A stretch of DNA of 58,961 nt, taken from the NCBI RefSeq assembly GCF_014946725.1, contig NZ_JACFXY010000016.1:1-58961 (forward strand), read 5' to 3'. The notes under the pieces are model-generated. The model did no database searches. It was not told the origin of the DNA and saw only the letters and a program-made list of their open reading frames with translations. The position numbers and the translations under genes are program-made. The DNA is from Mixta mediterraneensis. Its GTDB lineage: Bacteria > Pseudomonadota > Gammaproteobacteria > Enterobacterales > Enterobacteriaceae. This document shows, piece after piece, positions 36,570-43,917 of the stretch (position 1 is the stretch's first letter; the number at the start of each line of letters is the position of its first letter).

Positions 36570-36880
36570 TAATGACTCCTGAATAAGGAACAGACTGAAC
36601 GAAATCGTGCCCGCACCGTGAAGTGTGGCAAAGCAGCATTGGGATAAGCAGTGAAAACACCGTCAGGCGTGAGATGACGCGCCAGCAGGCGCAAAGAACA
36701 GGTTAAACGACGTCGATGACGATCCATAAGGGTGGGCTGATGCCCGTTACTCCTGAGTTATAAACAGATCGTTAATGTACCAGTTAGCATAAGGGCGTCA
36801 AAAAATTTTCTTACATTTACAATGAGCAACACAGGGGCATAAGCGTACAAAAAAATTAAATCGCTGACGCTACGCACCGA
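36570..36880. other. Left part of the yoaE-manX regulatory region
   Basis: No gene is supported here. A 71-residue minus-strand frame (36758-36973) has no ribosome site and overlaps the manX operators. The stretch presumably carries the yoaE promoter. Confidence 0.5.
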
Positions 36881-36883
36881 ATA

Positions 36884-36899
36884 GCTGACAAACATCACA
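36884..36899 (+). promoter_or_regulatory. Candidate CRP site upstream of manX
   Basis: GCTGA-CAAACA-TCACA has a perfect right half and a 3/5 left half of TGTGA-N6-TCACA. manXYZ is CRP activated in E. coli. The site lies about 180 bp before manX, next to the inverted repeat at 36902. Confidence 0.5.
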
Positions 36900-36901
36900 T
36901 A

Positions 36902-36929
36902 ATTTATTTTTTCGATTACTAAAATAAAT
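36902..36929. promoter_or_regulatory. Mlc/NagC-type operator candidate of manXYZ
   Basis: ATTTATTTT (36902-36910) and AAAATAAAT (36921-36929) form a perfect 9-bp inverted repeat with a 10-base centre. This AT-rich layout is like the operators of the ROK repressors Mlc and NagC, which control manXYZ in E. coli. Which of the two binds cannot be told by eye. Confidence 0.6.
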
Positions 36930-37077
36930 CGCGAACTTATCGCCCATAAACCGATAACCGATGAATTACCCATCGTATCCAGATGATCTGGCTACGTTAA
37001 TTTTTTAGTAACCGAAGCGATAACTCTTAACGGTTCATTAACTTCAGATGAACCTCTCTAGCGAACGGAGGTAGCAC

Positions 37078-38043
37078 GTGACCATTGCGATTGTAATTGG
37101 TACACACGGCTGGGCAGCCGAACAACTGCTTAAAACCGCAGAAATGCTGTTGGGAGAGCAGGAAAACGTCGGATGGATCGACTTCGTGCCTGGTGAAAAT
37201 GCAGAAACACTTATTGAGAAATATCAGGCGCGTCTGGCGGAATTAGATACCGCAAAAGGTGTGCTGTTCCTGGTTGATACCTGGGGCGGCAGCCCATTTA
37301 ATGCCGCCAGCCGCATCGTGGTCGACAAAGAAAATTATGAAGTTATCGCCGGGGTTAATATTCCGATGTTGGTCGAGACGCTTATGGCGCGCGATGATGA
37401 TCCGGGCTTCGAAGAACTGGTCGCCATCGCAGTTGAAACTGGCCGGGAAGGTGTAAAAGCCCTGAAAACCAAAGAGGAAGAGGCAGCTCCCGCACCCGCT
37501 AAGGCCGCCCCTGCTGCTGCACAGGCGCAAAAACCGATGGCACCTGGTGAGCATATGAAGATAGGCCTGGTTCGCATCGATGACCGTTTAATCCATGGTC
37601 AGGTTGCTACTCGCTGGACCAAAGAAACCAACGTGTCACGCATTATTGTCGTAAGTGACGAAGTAGCCAACGATCACGTGCGCAAAACCCTGTTGACGCA
37701 GGTTGCACCGCCGGGCGTAACGGCCCATGTTGTCGATGTCGATAAAATGGTGCGCGTATGGAATAACCCGAAATACGGGCAGGATCGCGTTATGTTGCTG
37801 TTCACCAATCCCACCGATGTGTTGCGCATCGTTGAACAAGGAGTTGATGTTAAATCCGTCAATATTGGTGGTATGGCGTTCCGTCAGGGCAAAACGCAGG
37901 TAAATAACGCAGTATCGGTAGATGACAAGGACATCGCTGCTTTTCGAAAACTGAATGAACGCAATATTGAACTCGAAGTGCGTAAAGTCTCCAACGACCC
38001 GAAATTGAACATGATGGATTTGATTGCGAAGGTTAATGCGTAA
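37078..38043 (+). CDS. manX: Mannose PTS enzyme IIAB (ManX)
   Basis: The start is GTG 37078 after ACGGAGG, as in E. coli, giving 321 residues (E. coli 323). The IIA domain has the phospho-histidine H10 (GTHGWAAEQ). An Ala/Pro-rich linker lies at about 134-157. The IIB domain has H173 in IDDRLIHGQVATRW. It passes phosphate from HPr to mannose, glucose, glucosamine and related sugars entering through ManYZ. It is the first gene of manXYZ-yobD. Confidence 0.97.
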   Translation: MTIAIVIGTHGWAAEQLLKTAEMLLGEQENVGWIDFVPGENAETLIEKYQARLAELDTAKGVLFLVDTWGGSPFNAASRIVVDKENYEVIAGVNIPMLVETLMARDDDPGFEELVAIAVETGREGVKALKTKEEEAAPAPAKAAPAAAQAQKPMAPGEHMKIGLVRIDDRLIHGQVATRWTKETNVSRIIVVSDEVANDHVRKTLLTQVAPPGVTAHVVDVDKMVRVWNNPKYGQDRVMLLFTNPTDVLRIVEQGVDVKSVNIGGMAFRQGKTQVNNAVSVDDKDIAAFRKLNERNIELEVRKVSNDPKLNMMDLIAKVNA

Positions 38044-38106
38044 TTTACCGCCATCTGTGCCTGCGTAAGCGGGCTCATTTTCGCTATCCTGCTGAGGACA
38101 AGAAGT

Positions 38107-38910
38107 ATGATGGAAATATCCACGCTACAAATTGTTTTAATATTTATCGTCGCCTGCATTGCTGGCATGGGATCGATTCTTGATGAATTCCAGTTTCACC
38201 GTCCGCTGGTCGCTTGTACCTTAGTTGGTGCGGTACTGGGTGATATGAAAACCGGGATTATCATCGGCGGTACGCTGGAGATGATTGCGCTGGGCTGGAT
38301 GAATATTGGTGCCGCCGTTGCGCCTGATGCCGCCCTCGCCTCAATTATCTCGACCATTCTGGTTATTGCCGGAGGTCAAAGCGTGGGTGCAGGTATCGCG
38401 CTGGCAATCCCACTGGCAGCGGCCGGACAGGTGCTGACAATTATTGTGCGAACGATTACTGTCGCCTTCCAGCATGCTGCCGATAAAGCGGCTGAAAAAG
38501 GTAACCTGACTGCTCTTTCCTGGATTCACGTCTCGGCGCTGCTGCTACAAGCGATGCGTATTGCGATCCCTGCGTTGATTGTCGCTATTTCTGTCGGAAC
38601 CAGCGCGGTTCACTCGCTGCTCAACTCAATCCCTGAAGTGGTTACCAATGGCCTGAACATCGCCGGTGGCATGATCGTAGTAGTCGGTTATGCGATGGTC
38701 ATCAATATGATGCGCGCAGGCTACCTGATGCCGTTCTTTTATCTGGGCTTCGTTACTGCGGCTTTCACCAACTTCAATCTGGTTGCGCTGGGCGTAATAG
38801 GTGTCGTGATGGCAGTGCTGTATATCCAGCTCAGTCCTAAATATAACCGCGTGGCCGGTGCGCCTGCGGCGGGCCCGTCAGCTAACGACCTTGATAACGA
38901 ACTTGATTAA
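38107..38910 (+). CDS. manY: Mannose PTS enzyme IIC (ManY)
   Basis: The 267-residue integral membrane protein has GSILDEFQFHRPLVACTLVGAVLGD and the GGTLEMIALGWMN block conserved in the mannose-family IIC. It forms the sugar channel with ManZ. In other bacteria the ManYZ pair also serves as a receptor for some bacteriocins and for lambda DNA entry. It lies 63 bp after manX and 14 bp before manZ. Confidence 0.97.
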   Translation: MMEISTLQIVLIFIVACIAGMGSILDEFQFHRPLVACTLVGAVLGDMKTGIIIGGTLEMIALGWMNIGAAVAPDAALASIISTILVIAGGQSVGAGIALAIPLAAAGQVLTIIVRTITVAFQHAADKAAEKGNLTALSWIHVSALLLQAMRIAIPALIVAISVGTSAVHSLLNSIPEVVTNGLNIAGGMIVVVGYAMVINMMRAGYLMPFFYLGFVTAAFTNFNLVALGVIGVVMAVLYIQLSPKYNRVAGAPAAGPSANDLDNELD

Positions 38911-38924
38911 GAGCAGGTGACAAC

Positions 38925-39770
38925 ATGGTAGATATTACAAAGATTGAAAAAAAACTGACGCCAGGTGATGTTCGCGCAGTATTTATGCGCTCAAATCTGT
39001 TTCAGGGTTCATGGAATTTCGAACGTATGCAGGCACTTGGCTTCTGTTTTTCAATGGTGCCGGTGATACGTCGTCTTTATCCAGAGAATAATGACGATCG
39101 TAAACAAGCGATCAAACGTCACCTTGAGTTTTTTAATACTCATCCTTATGTTGCCGCGCCAGTTTTGGGCGTCACCATGGCGATGGAAGAACAACGCGCT
39201 AACGGCGCAGCGATTGATGATGGTGCAATCAACGGCATCAAAGTCGGTTTGATGGGGCCTCTGGCTGGCGTGGGCGATCCGATTTTCTGGGGCACGGTGC
39301 GCCCGGTATTCGCCGCCTTAGGCGCCGGTATCGCCATGAGTGGCAGCCTGCTGGGGCCGCTGTTGTTCTTTATACTCTTTAACCTGGTACGCCTGCTGAC
39401 CCGTTATTACGGCGTGGCCTATGGCTATCGCAAAGGGATTGATATTGTCAGCGATATGGGCGGTGGCTTCCTGCAAAAACTGACGGAGGGCGCGTCGATT
39501 CTCGGCCTGTTTGTCATGGGCGCGCTGGTGAATAAGTGGACGCATGTGAATATCCCGCTGGTGGTGTCACGAATTACTGACCAGACCGGGAAAACCACGG
39601 TCACTACCGTCCAGTCCATCCTTGATCAGCTGATGCCTGGCGTGGTGCCATTGCTGCTGACCTTCGCCTGTATGTGGCTGTTACGCCGTAAAGTGAACGC
39701 GCTGTGGATTATCGTGGGTTTCTTTGTTATCGGTATCCTGGGTTATTGGATCGGTTTCTTAGGTCTGTAA
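38925..39770 (+). CDS. manZ: Mannose PTS enzyme IID (ManZ)
   Basis: The protein has 281 residues. The large soluble N-terminal part carries SNLFQGSWNFERMQALGFC and GLMGPLAGVGDPIFWGTVRP, hallmarks of IID, with a C-terminal membrane segment. With ManY it makes the translocator. A terminator follows the gene, so yobD may rely on read-through or its own promoter. Confidence 0.97.
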   Translation: MVDITKIEKKLTPGDVRAVFMRSNLFQGSWNFERMQALGFCFSMVPVIRRLYPENNDDRKQAIKRHLEFFNTHPYVAAPVLGVTMAMEEQRANGAAIDDGAINGIKVGLMGPLAGVGDPIFWGTVRPVFAALGAGIAMSGSLLGPLLFFILFNLVRLLTRYYGVAYGYRKGIDIVSDMGGGFLQKLTEGASILGLFVMGALVNKWTHVNIPLVVSRITDQTGKTTVTTVQSILDQLMPGVVPLLLTFACMWLLRRKVNALWIIVGFFVIGILGYWIGFLGL

Positions 39771-39778
39771 ATATTGAA

Positions 39779-39808
39779 ACGTCGGGGGCTTTAGCGCCCG
39801 ACGTTTTA
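39779..39808 (+). terminator. Terminator after manZ
   Basis: ACGTCGGG (39779-39786) pairs with CCCGACGT (39797-39804), followed by TTTAAC. Confidence 0.75.
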
Positions 39809-39851
39809 ACGAAACAAAAGGCTGAGATAATGCACCGCCTGAGGAAGAAAT

Positions 39852-40310
39852 ATGTCACTGACTGACACCATCATCACGCTGTGTATCGCGGCGCTGGTGG
39901 TTTTTGCCATCTATGATGAAGCCATTTTACCCCGTCGTAATGGCCCAACGCGTCTGTGCGTTTCGCTTCGCCGTCGGCACAAAATCGACAGTCTGATTTT
40001 TATCGGCTTGCTGTTAATCCTGCTCTGGAATAATGTCTCGCATCAAGGTCCACAGCTGACCACCACGCTGTTGCTGGTGCTGAGCTTCTTAGCCTTGTGG
40101 CTATTCTGGCTGCGCAAACCGAAGCTACTGATGAAAAATAACGGGCTGTTTTATGCGGGCGTATGGATTGATTACCGCCGTATTCAGCACATGAATCTTT
40201 CTGAAGACGGTATTCTGGTGATGCAACTTGAACAGCGTCGCCTGTTGATTGCCGTGCAGCAGCTTGACGATCTGGAGCGTATTTACAATACGTTAGTCGA
40301 GGCGCGCTAG
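39852..40310 (+). CDS. yobD: YobD, UPF0266 membrane protein
   Basis: The protein has 152 residues. Three hydrophobic helices (near 5-20, 45-60 and 67-85) are followed by a soluble tail. It is the same length and position as E. coli YobD, after manZ. Function unknown. Its last four bases overlap the rlmA stop on the other strand. In E. coli mntP lies between yobD and rlmA; it is absent here. Confidence 0.9.
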   Translation: MSLTDTIITLCIAALVVFAIYDEAILPRRNGPTRLCVSLRRRHKIDSLIFIGLLLILLWNNVSHQGPQLTTTLLLVLSFLALWLFWLRKPKLLMKNNGLFYAGVWIDYRRIQHMNLSEDGILVMQLEQRRLLIAVQQLDDLERIYNTLVEAR

Positions 40311-41113
40311 TCACGCTGCCACAGCGTCAGGCTAAAATCAGCGTCACAGGCAAATTGCTGGCTTTGTTTTAATGTCTGCCACACATCTTCCCGCGCGCGC
40401 CATGCAAATGGCGTCATTTGCAATAATTTAGCCGCTTCATCTCCGGTTAACGTCATGTCATAACGCAGCGAATGTTGCCCTATTTGCCGGAAGTTCGCAT
40501 AGACTTTTTCTTCCGGCGCATGCAGCGCCACTTCACGATAAATTAACGCTTTAAGCTGCTGTAAATGATATGCGCCCGGAGTCACCGTGAGGACTATTCC
40601 ACCGGGTTTTATTACCCTGGCCAGCTCAGCTTCATTACACGGCGCGTAAATTCTGACTACACCCTCTAACGAGGCGTCGGCAAACGGTAAGCGTTGACTG
40701 GATGCCACGCAAAAAAGAATATCGCGGTAACGTCTGGCGGCCAGACGAATCGCCATTTTTGCCACGTCGAGACCATAAATCTGCCCCTGGGTAAAATACG
40801 CAGCCATCGCCGCCGTGTAATAGCCTTCGCCACAACCTATATCCAGCAGACGCGCATCCTTCTGCACAAGATGCTCAGCAAGCAATTCCACCACCCGATC
40901 GCGTAACGGCTGATAATGCCCTGCCTGGAGAAATTCGCGCCGCGCCTGCATCATCTCCGCACTGTCGCCCGGCTCACGTGAATTTTTATGTTGAACGGGC
41001 AACAAATTGACGTAGCCTTCTTTCGCCTGATCGAATTGATGATGATTGTCACAACGCCAGCTGCGATCGACAAGCATAAGGGGAAGATGACATAACGGAC
41101 AAATCAACGACAT
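40307..41113 (-). CDS. rlmA: 23S rRNA (guanine-745-N1) methyltransferase RlmA
   Basis: ATG 41113 (MSLICPLCHLPLMLVDRSW) gives 268 residues (E. coli 269). The N-terminal zinc finger has C5, C8, C21 and H25. The Rossmann methyltransferase domain holds LLDIGCGEGYYTAAM for S-adenosylmethionine. It methylates G745 in helix 35 of 23S rRNA. The frame upstream to 41176 is not part of the gene. It is convergent with yobD and lies downstream of the cspC transcript. Confidence 0.95.
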   Translation of the reverse strand: MSLICPLCHLPLMLVDRSWRCDNHHQFDQAKEGYVNLLPVQHKNSREPGDSAEMMQARREFLQAGHYQPLRDRVVELLAEHLVQKDARLLDIGCGEGYYTAAMAAYFTQGQIYGLDVAKMAIRLAARRYRDILFCVASSQRLPFADASLEGVVRIYAPCNEAELARVIKPGGIVLTVTPGAYHLQQLKALIYREVALHAPEEKVYANFRQIGQHSLRYDMTLTGDEAAKLLQMTPFAWRAREDVWQTLKQSQQFACDADFSLTLWQRD

Positions 41114-41177
41114 GAAACACTCCGGAAGAAAATGACGCGCCGAAGTGTACTCTGAACCCTGCCGCATCGAAAGCATA

Positions 41178-41208
41178 AAGAAAGCCCCGGCCAGATAGCC
41201 AGGGCTTT
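41178..41208 (-). terminator. Terminator after cspC
   Basis: On the minus strand AAAGCCC (41208-41202) pairs with GGGCTTT (41187-41181), followed by a T-rich stretch. Confidence 0.6.
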
Positions 41209-41251
41209 AAGATTCGTGTCAGGGTGCAAGGCACCGAGTCAGTGAACGAAA

Positions 41252-41461
41252 TTAGATAGCAGTTACGTTAACTGCAGCTGGGCCTTTCTGGCCGTCCTGA
41301 ATTTCGAACTCAACGCTTTGGCCTTCGGCCAGAGTTTTGAAGCCATTGCCCTGGATAGCAGAGAAGTGTACGAACACATCTTTGCTGCCGTCAGCAGGAG
41401 TAATGAAACCAAAACCTTTAGACTCGTTGAACCACTTAACCTGACCTTTAATCTTTGCCAT
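41252..41461 (-). CDS. cspC: Cold-shock-like RNA chaperone CspC
   Basis: The 69 residues differ from E. coli CspC, as I recall it, only at position 49 (S for N); it is clearly CspC rather than CspE. RNP1 is KGFGFI and RNP2 is VFVHF. It is constitutive rather than cold induced, an RNA chaperone and transcription antiterminator that raises RpoS and stress mRNAs. The ribosome site AAGGAATTTGCAAA precedes it. yobF lies immediately upstream, forming the yobF-cspC transcript known in E. coli. Confidence 0.96.
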   Translation of the reverse strand: MAKIKGQVKWFNESKGFGFITPADGSKDVFVHFSAIQGNGFKTLAEGQSVEFEIQDGQKGPAAVNVTAI

Positions 41462-41543
41462 TTTGCAAATTCCTTAGAGTGTTTATTTTGCCCGGAGGCC
41501 GACCTACAGAGAAACCAGAGACATTACTGAATGAGGCACTTAT

Positions 41544-41618
41544 TTAAGGTTCGGCAAGGAAGCGGTATTCAACGTCAACGTCTTTACTCGTAACTTCTTT
41601 ACTGAAGATGCCATACAT
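41544..41618 (-). CDS. yobF: YobF (DUF2627) short form, 24 residues
   Basis: From ATG 41618 the frame reads MYGIFSKEVTSKDVDVEYRF and then LAEP before TAA at 41546-41544. This matches the first 24 residues of E. coli YobF (MCGIFSKEV...VEYRFSAEP), a 47-residue stress-induced protein. The second half is missing, and Cys2 is Tyr. It sits directly upstream of cspC, as in E. coli, so the identity is firm despite the size. Either a shorter natural form or a truncation. Confidence 0.85.
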   Translation of the reverse strand: MYGIFSKEVTSKDVDVEYRFLAEP

Positions 41619-42134
41619 AAACAGAACTGTATCTCGTTTAACCCACGAATTGTTATCACATATCCGTTAATTAATGGCAAGCCATTTTTCAGAGGGAATT
41701 GAAGCTTCACGCATAATTGCCAAACAGCTCGCAGAGTTTGTCCTTTTTGGTACAAAACACAGTCAGCGTTTATTACGAAAATTATAAGGATACGCTATTT
41801 GCCTGTCCTGCTTAGCACTGACAATCGATCAACCTGGCACTCATCCTGCCCGACCCAATAGATCACCTTATAAAAAATATATTGCATAAATATGGCATCA
41901 TAAAAGTTAATTAATGTCGCGCTAACACTAAACAAAGATAAGCGAAACGTTAAACCTGTACAGCACAATTTAATCCATACATCCTGCATAAATTATTGCA
42001 CCACAATCAGGAAACGTTTTTTACCTGCTCCAAATAAAAGCAATGGCGCACATTTTGTTTATTATATTTTTTCCTTTGGATAGGAAAAATCCCTTCTGGA
42101 AAAACGCCATTATACGTAACTAATCAGTATAATT
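41619..42134. other. AT-rich spacer upstream of yobF-cspC
   Basis: These 516 bp carry no supported gene; two minus-strand frames (41540-41755 and 41795-41989) lack family resemblance and ribosome sites. The region should hold the yobF-cspC promoter. Next to the hydrolase gene end, TTTTTCC/GGAAAAA (about 42068-42089) can form a weak hairpin. Confidence 0.5.
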
Positions 42135-43145
42135 TTAGGAATTTTCCTGGTTTATATTCTCCAGACTTCGGCTTTCACCTATTCGCCATGCTGAGAAACG
42201 TGCATTCACCTCGCCCGCATTTTGCAATGCACGCATAAGTTCAGCAGGCGGTTCATCAATGGATTCATCAGCCAGCTCAAATACGCCCCAGTGAATCGGG
42301 ATCGTCATGGGCTTACCTATCGCACGCCATAATGAAACAGATTGTTCAGGGTCCATGTGTTGGCCACCCATGAACCATTTTGGTGCATAAGCGCCGACAG
42401 GCAATGCGGCGAGGTTAAAAGGCCCGAGTCGATCAACAATTTCAACCAGCTTTTCTGAATATCCGCTGTCCCCTGAAAACCAGAAACGCAATGTCGGTGT
42501 TCTGATCACCCATCCACACCACAAAGAACGGTTCCGGTCGTAAAGCGTTCTCATACTCCAGTGACGAGCAGGAACGGCATCAATGCGAATATCAGCAAAC
42601 TCGGTATGCTGCCACCAGTCAAGTTGATGCACATGCCGCACGCCATTTTTCTGACACCAGCGGCCCAAACCCAGCGGCACAATAAAGGTAGCCTGTGGGA
42701 AATGCCGCATGATTCGTTTTACCGTGGGTTTATCGAGATGATCATAATGATTATACGAGATTAAGACGTAATCCAGGCGTGGTAAATGACGGATGTCCAG
42801 CGGCACCGGCGTTTTACGCTGCGGCCCAATAAAAGGCAACGGCGATGCGCGCTTCGACAGAGCAGGATCAATCAACACATAGTGCTTGTTCAGACGTAAA
42901 AGCAGCGCGGCATGACCCAGCCACCAGACGCGATCATCCTCTCCGCTCAGGTCTGCGAGATGCCACCAGTGTTTGATAAAAGCAGGATAGCCAGCCTGCG
43001 GTGGGTATGGCAGGCCCTGTGCTTTTCGCTCTTTGCGCCAGCGTTGTAAATCACCCTCCTGGCGCGAATCAGGTTCAAGATTGCGGAAGCCTTCAGGCGT
43101 ATGGTGTCGTTTACTTCCATCAAACCAGGGATTTTTCCAGGCCAT
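42135..43145 (-). CDS. MBL-fold hydrolase (NAPE-PLD/RomA type), altered metal motif
   Basis: This 336-residue protein has the layout of N-acyl-phosphatidylethanolamine phospholipase D relatives and enterobacterial RomA. VWWLGHAALLLRL and ISYNHYDHLDKP are followed by VPARHWSMR, WFSGDSGYSEK and IPIHWGVFELADE. The metal motif should be HxHxDH. Here it is Y131-N-H133-Y-D135-H136, so the first ligand is tyrosine (codon TAT for CAT). The other ligands (H in ARHW, D in SGDSGY, H in IHWG) are present. No signal peptide. Its substrate is unknown. It stands between yobF and yebO, neighbours in E. coli, so it is an insertion. Confidence 0.85.
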   Translation of the reverse strand: MAWKNPWFDGSKRHHTPEGFRNLEPDSRQEGDLQRWRKERKAQGLPYPPQAGYPAFIKHWWHLADLSGEDDRVWWLGHAALLLRLNKHYVLIDPALSKRASPLPFIGPQRKTPVPLDIRHLPRLDYVLISYNHYDHLDKPTVKRIMRHFPQATFIVPLGLGRWCQKNGVRHVHQLDWWQHTEFADIRIDAVPARHWSMRTLYDRNRSLWCGWVIRTPTLRFWFSGDSGYSEKLVEIVDRLGPFNLAALPVGAYAPKWFMGGQHMDPEQSVSLWRAIGKPMTIPIHWGVFELADESIDEPPAELMRALQNAGEVNARFSAWRIGESRSLENINQENS

Positions 43146-43162
43146 CCAGCCTCCATGTATGA

Positions 43163-43435
43163 TTAACGTTCTGGAATCAACCGGATAAAATCGCGCTTAT
43201 CCGTTCCTTCTCCGCTTTTCTTTCCTTCATAACCCGGCTGGGCATCAACCAGACGGCGTAATAAGGTATTTTGTTTTTTCTGCTCTTCCAGCAAAGATTC
43301 CAGCAACTGAATCTGCTCGCTGGCGCGAACGCTGGAGCGGTTAACAAAAAACCAGGCGATAAACGCCACCAGCAGGATGATAACCAGCACGCCGTAACTT
43401 ACCAGCGGACCAGAATTTGCGGCTACTTCATTCAT
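43163..43435 (-). CDS. yebO: YebO, small single-pass membrane protein
   Basis: The protein has 90 residues (E. coli 95). One membrane helix (about 11-31, SYGVLVIILLVAFIAWFFVN) is followed by a coiled-coil-prone segment EQIQLLESLLEEQKKQNTLLRRL and a charged tail ending FIRLIPER. Function unknown. A PhoP-box-like direct repeat and a -10 TATAAG lie immediately before the ATG. The hydrolase gene starts 17 bp downstream and may be co-transcribed. Confidence 0.9.
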   Translation of the reverse strand: MNEVAANSGPLVSYGVLVIILLVAFIAWFFVNRSSVRASEQIQLLESLLEEQKKQNTLLRRLVDAQPGYEGKKSGEGTDKRDFIRLIPER

Positions 43436-43446
43436 AACGGCCTCGT

Positions 43447-43480
43447 CTTATAAAAACGCCTATCAAACAACGGTTCAACC
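43447..43480 (-). promoter_or_regulatory. PhoP-box-like promoter upstream of yebO
   Basis: On the minus strand GGTTGA-ACCGT-TGTTTG is a direct repeat with the PhoP spacing of 5; each half is 5/6 to (G/T)GTTTA. The second half ends 11 bp before TATAAG, a good -10. This is the standard layout of PhoP-activated promoters. In E. coli the gene at this place, mgrB, is PhoP activated; no mgrB frame exists between 43436 and 43648. Confidence 0.55.
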
Positions 43481-43648
43481 GCACATTCTACGCTGAGCAA
43501 GAGAAAATGATAATGGGTCTGGTTGCAATGCAGATTTTCCCGTTTCAGTTATCTCTGATCGCTCCAGCGAGAAAAGCGAGGCATGCTGTTATTATTACGA
43601 GTAGCAGCAATAAGTGGATAGCTGCGTTATGTATCACAAGGAGACAAA

Positions 43649-43885
43649 ATGAAATTCTTTATGCGGGCGATCGTCGTGATTGGCATTATCTGGCTGGCAA
43701 TGCTTTTCACCGGTTACGGTGTGTTAACAGGCAGCAATAAGAACGCTGCGGGATTGGGATTGCAGTGTAGTTACCTTACGGCGCGTGGCGTAATTACAGT
43801 CCAATATCTGCGCACTGACAGCGGCGTGGTAGGCGTTACCGATTGCCCGGTACTGAAGAAAAGTGGTGAAGTGGTAAATAATTAG
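43649..43885 (+). CDS. yobH: YobH family protein
   Basis: The 78-residue protein has an N-terminal hydrophobic helix or signal (MRAIVVIGIIWLAMLFTGYGVL). A short periplasmic part has two cysteines (LQCSYLTAR and VTDCPVLKK) that could form a disulfide. It closely matches E. coli YobH (79 residues). Function unknown. The ribosome site AAGGAGA precedes the ATG. It is convergent with kdgR, as in E. coli. Confidence 0.9.
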   Translation: MKFFMRAIVVIGIIWLAMLFTGYGVLTGSNKNAAGLGLQCSYLTARGVITVQYLRTDSGVVGVTDCPVLKKSGEVVNN

Positions 43886-43891
43886 CAAAAC

Positions 43892-43917
43892 AAAGCGGGC
43901 TGATTAGCCCGCTTTTT
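43892..43917. terminator. Bidirectional terminator between yobH and kdgR
   Basis: AAAGCGGGCT (43892-43901) pairs with AGCCCGCTTT (43906-43915), with further Ts. Confidence 0.85.

Noticed and set aside
36758..36973. 71-codon minus-strand frame between yoaE and manX
   Set aside because: It overlaps the CRP-like and Mlc/NagC-like sites, has no ribosome site and resembles no known family.
41540..41755. 71-codon minus-strand frame upstream of cspC
   Set aside because: It covers yobF in a different frame. The yobF frame (41544-41618) has clear homology; this one has none and no ribosome site.
41795..41989. 64-codon minus-strand frame in the cspC upstream region
   Set aside because: AT-rich composition, no ribosome site, no family resemblance; most likely chance.
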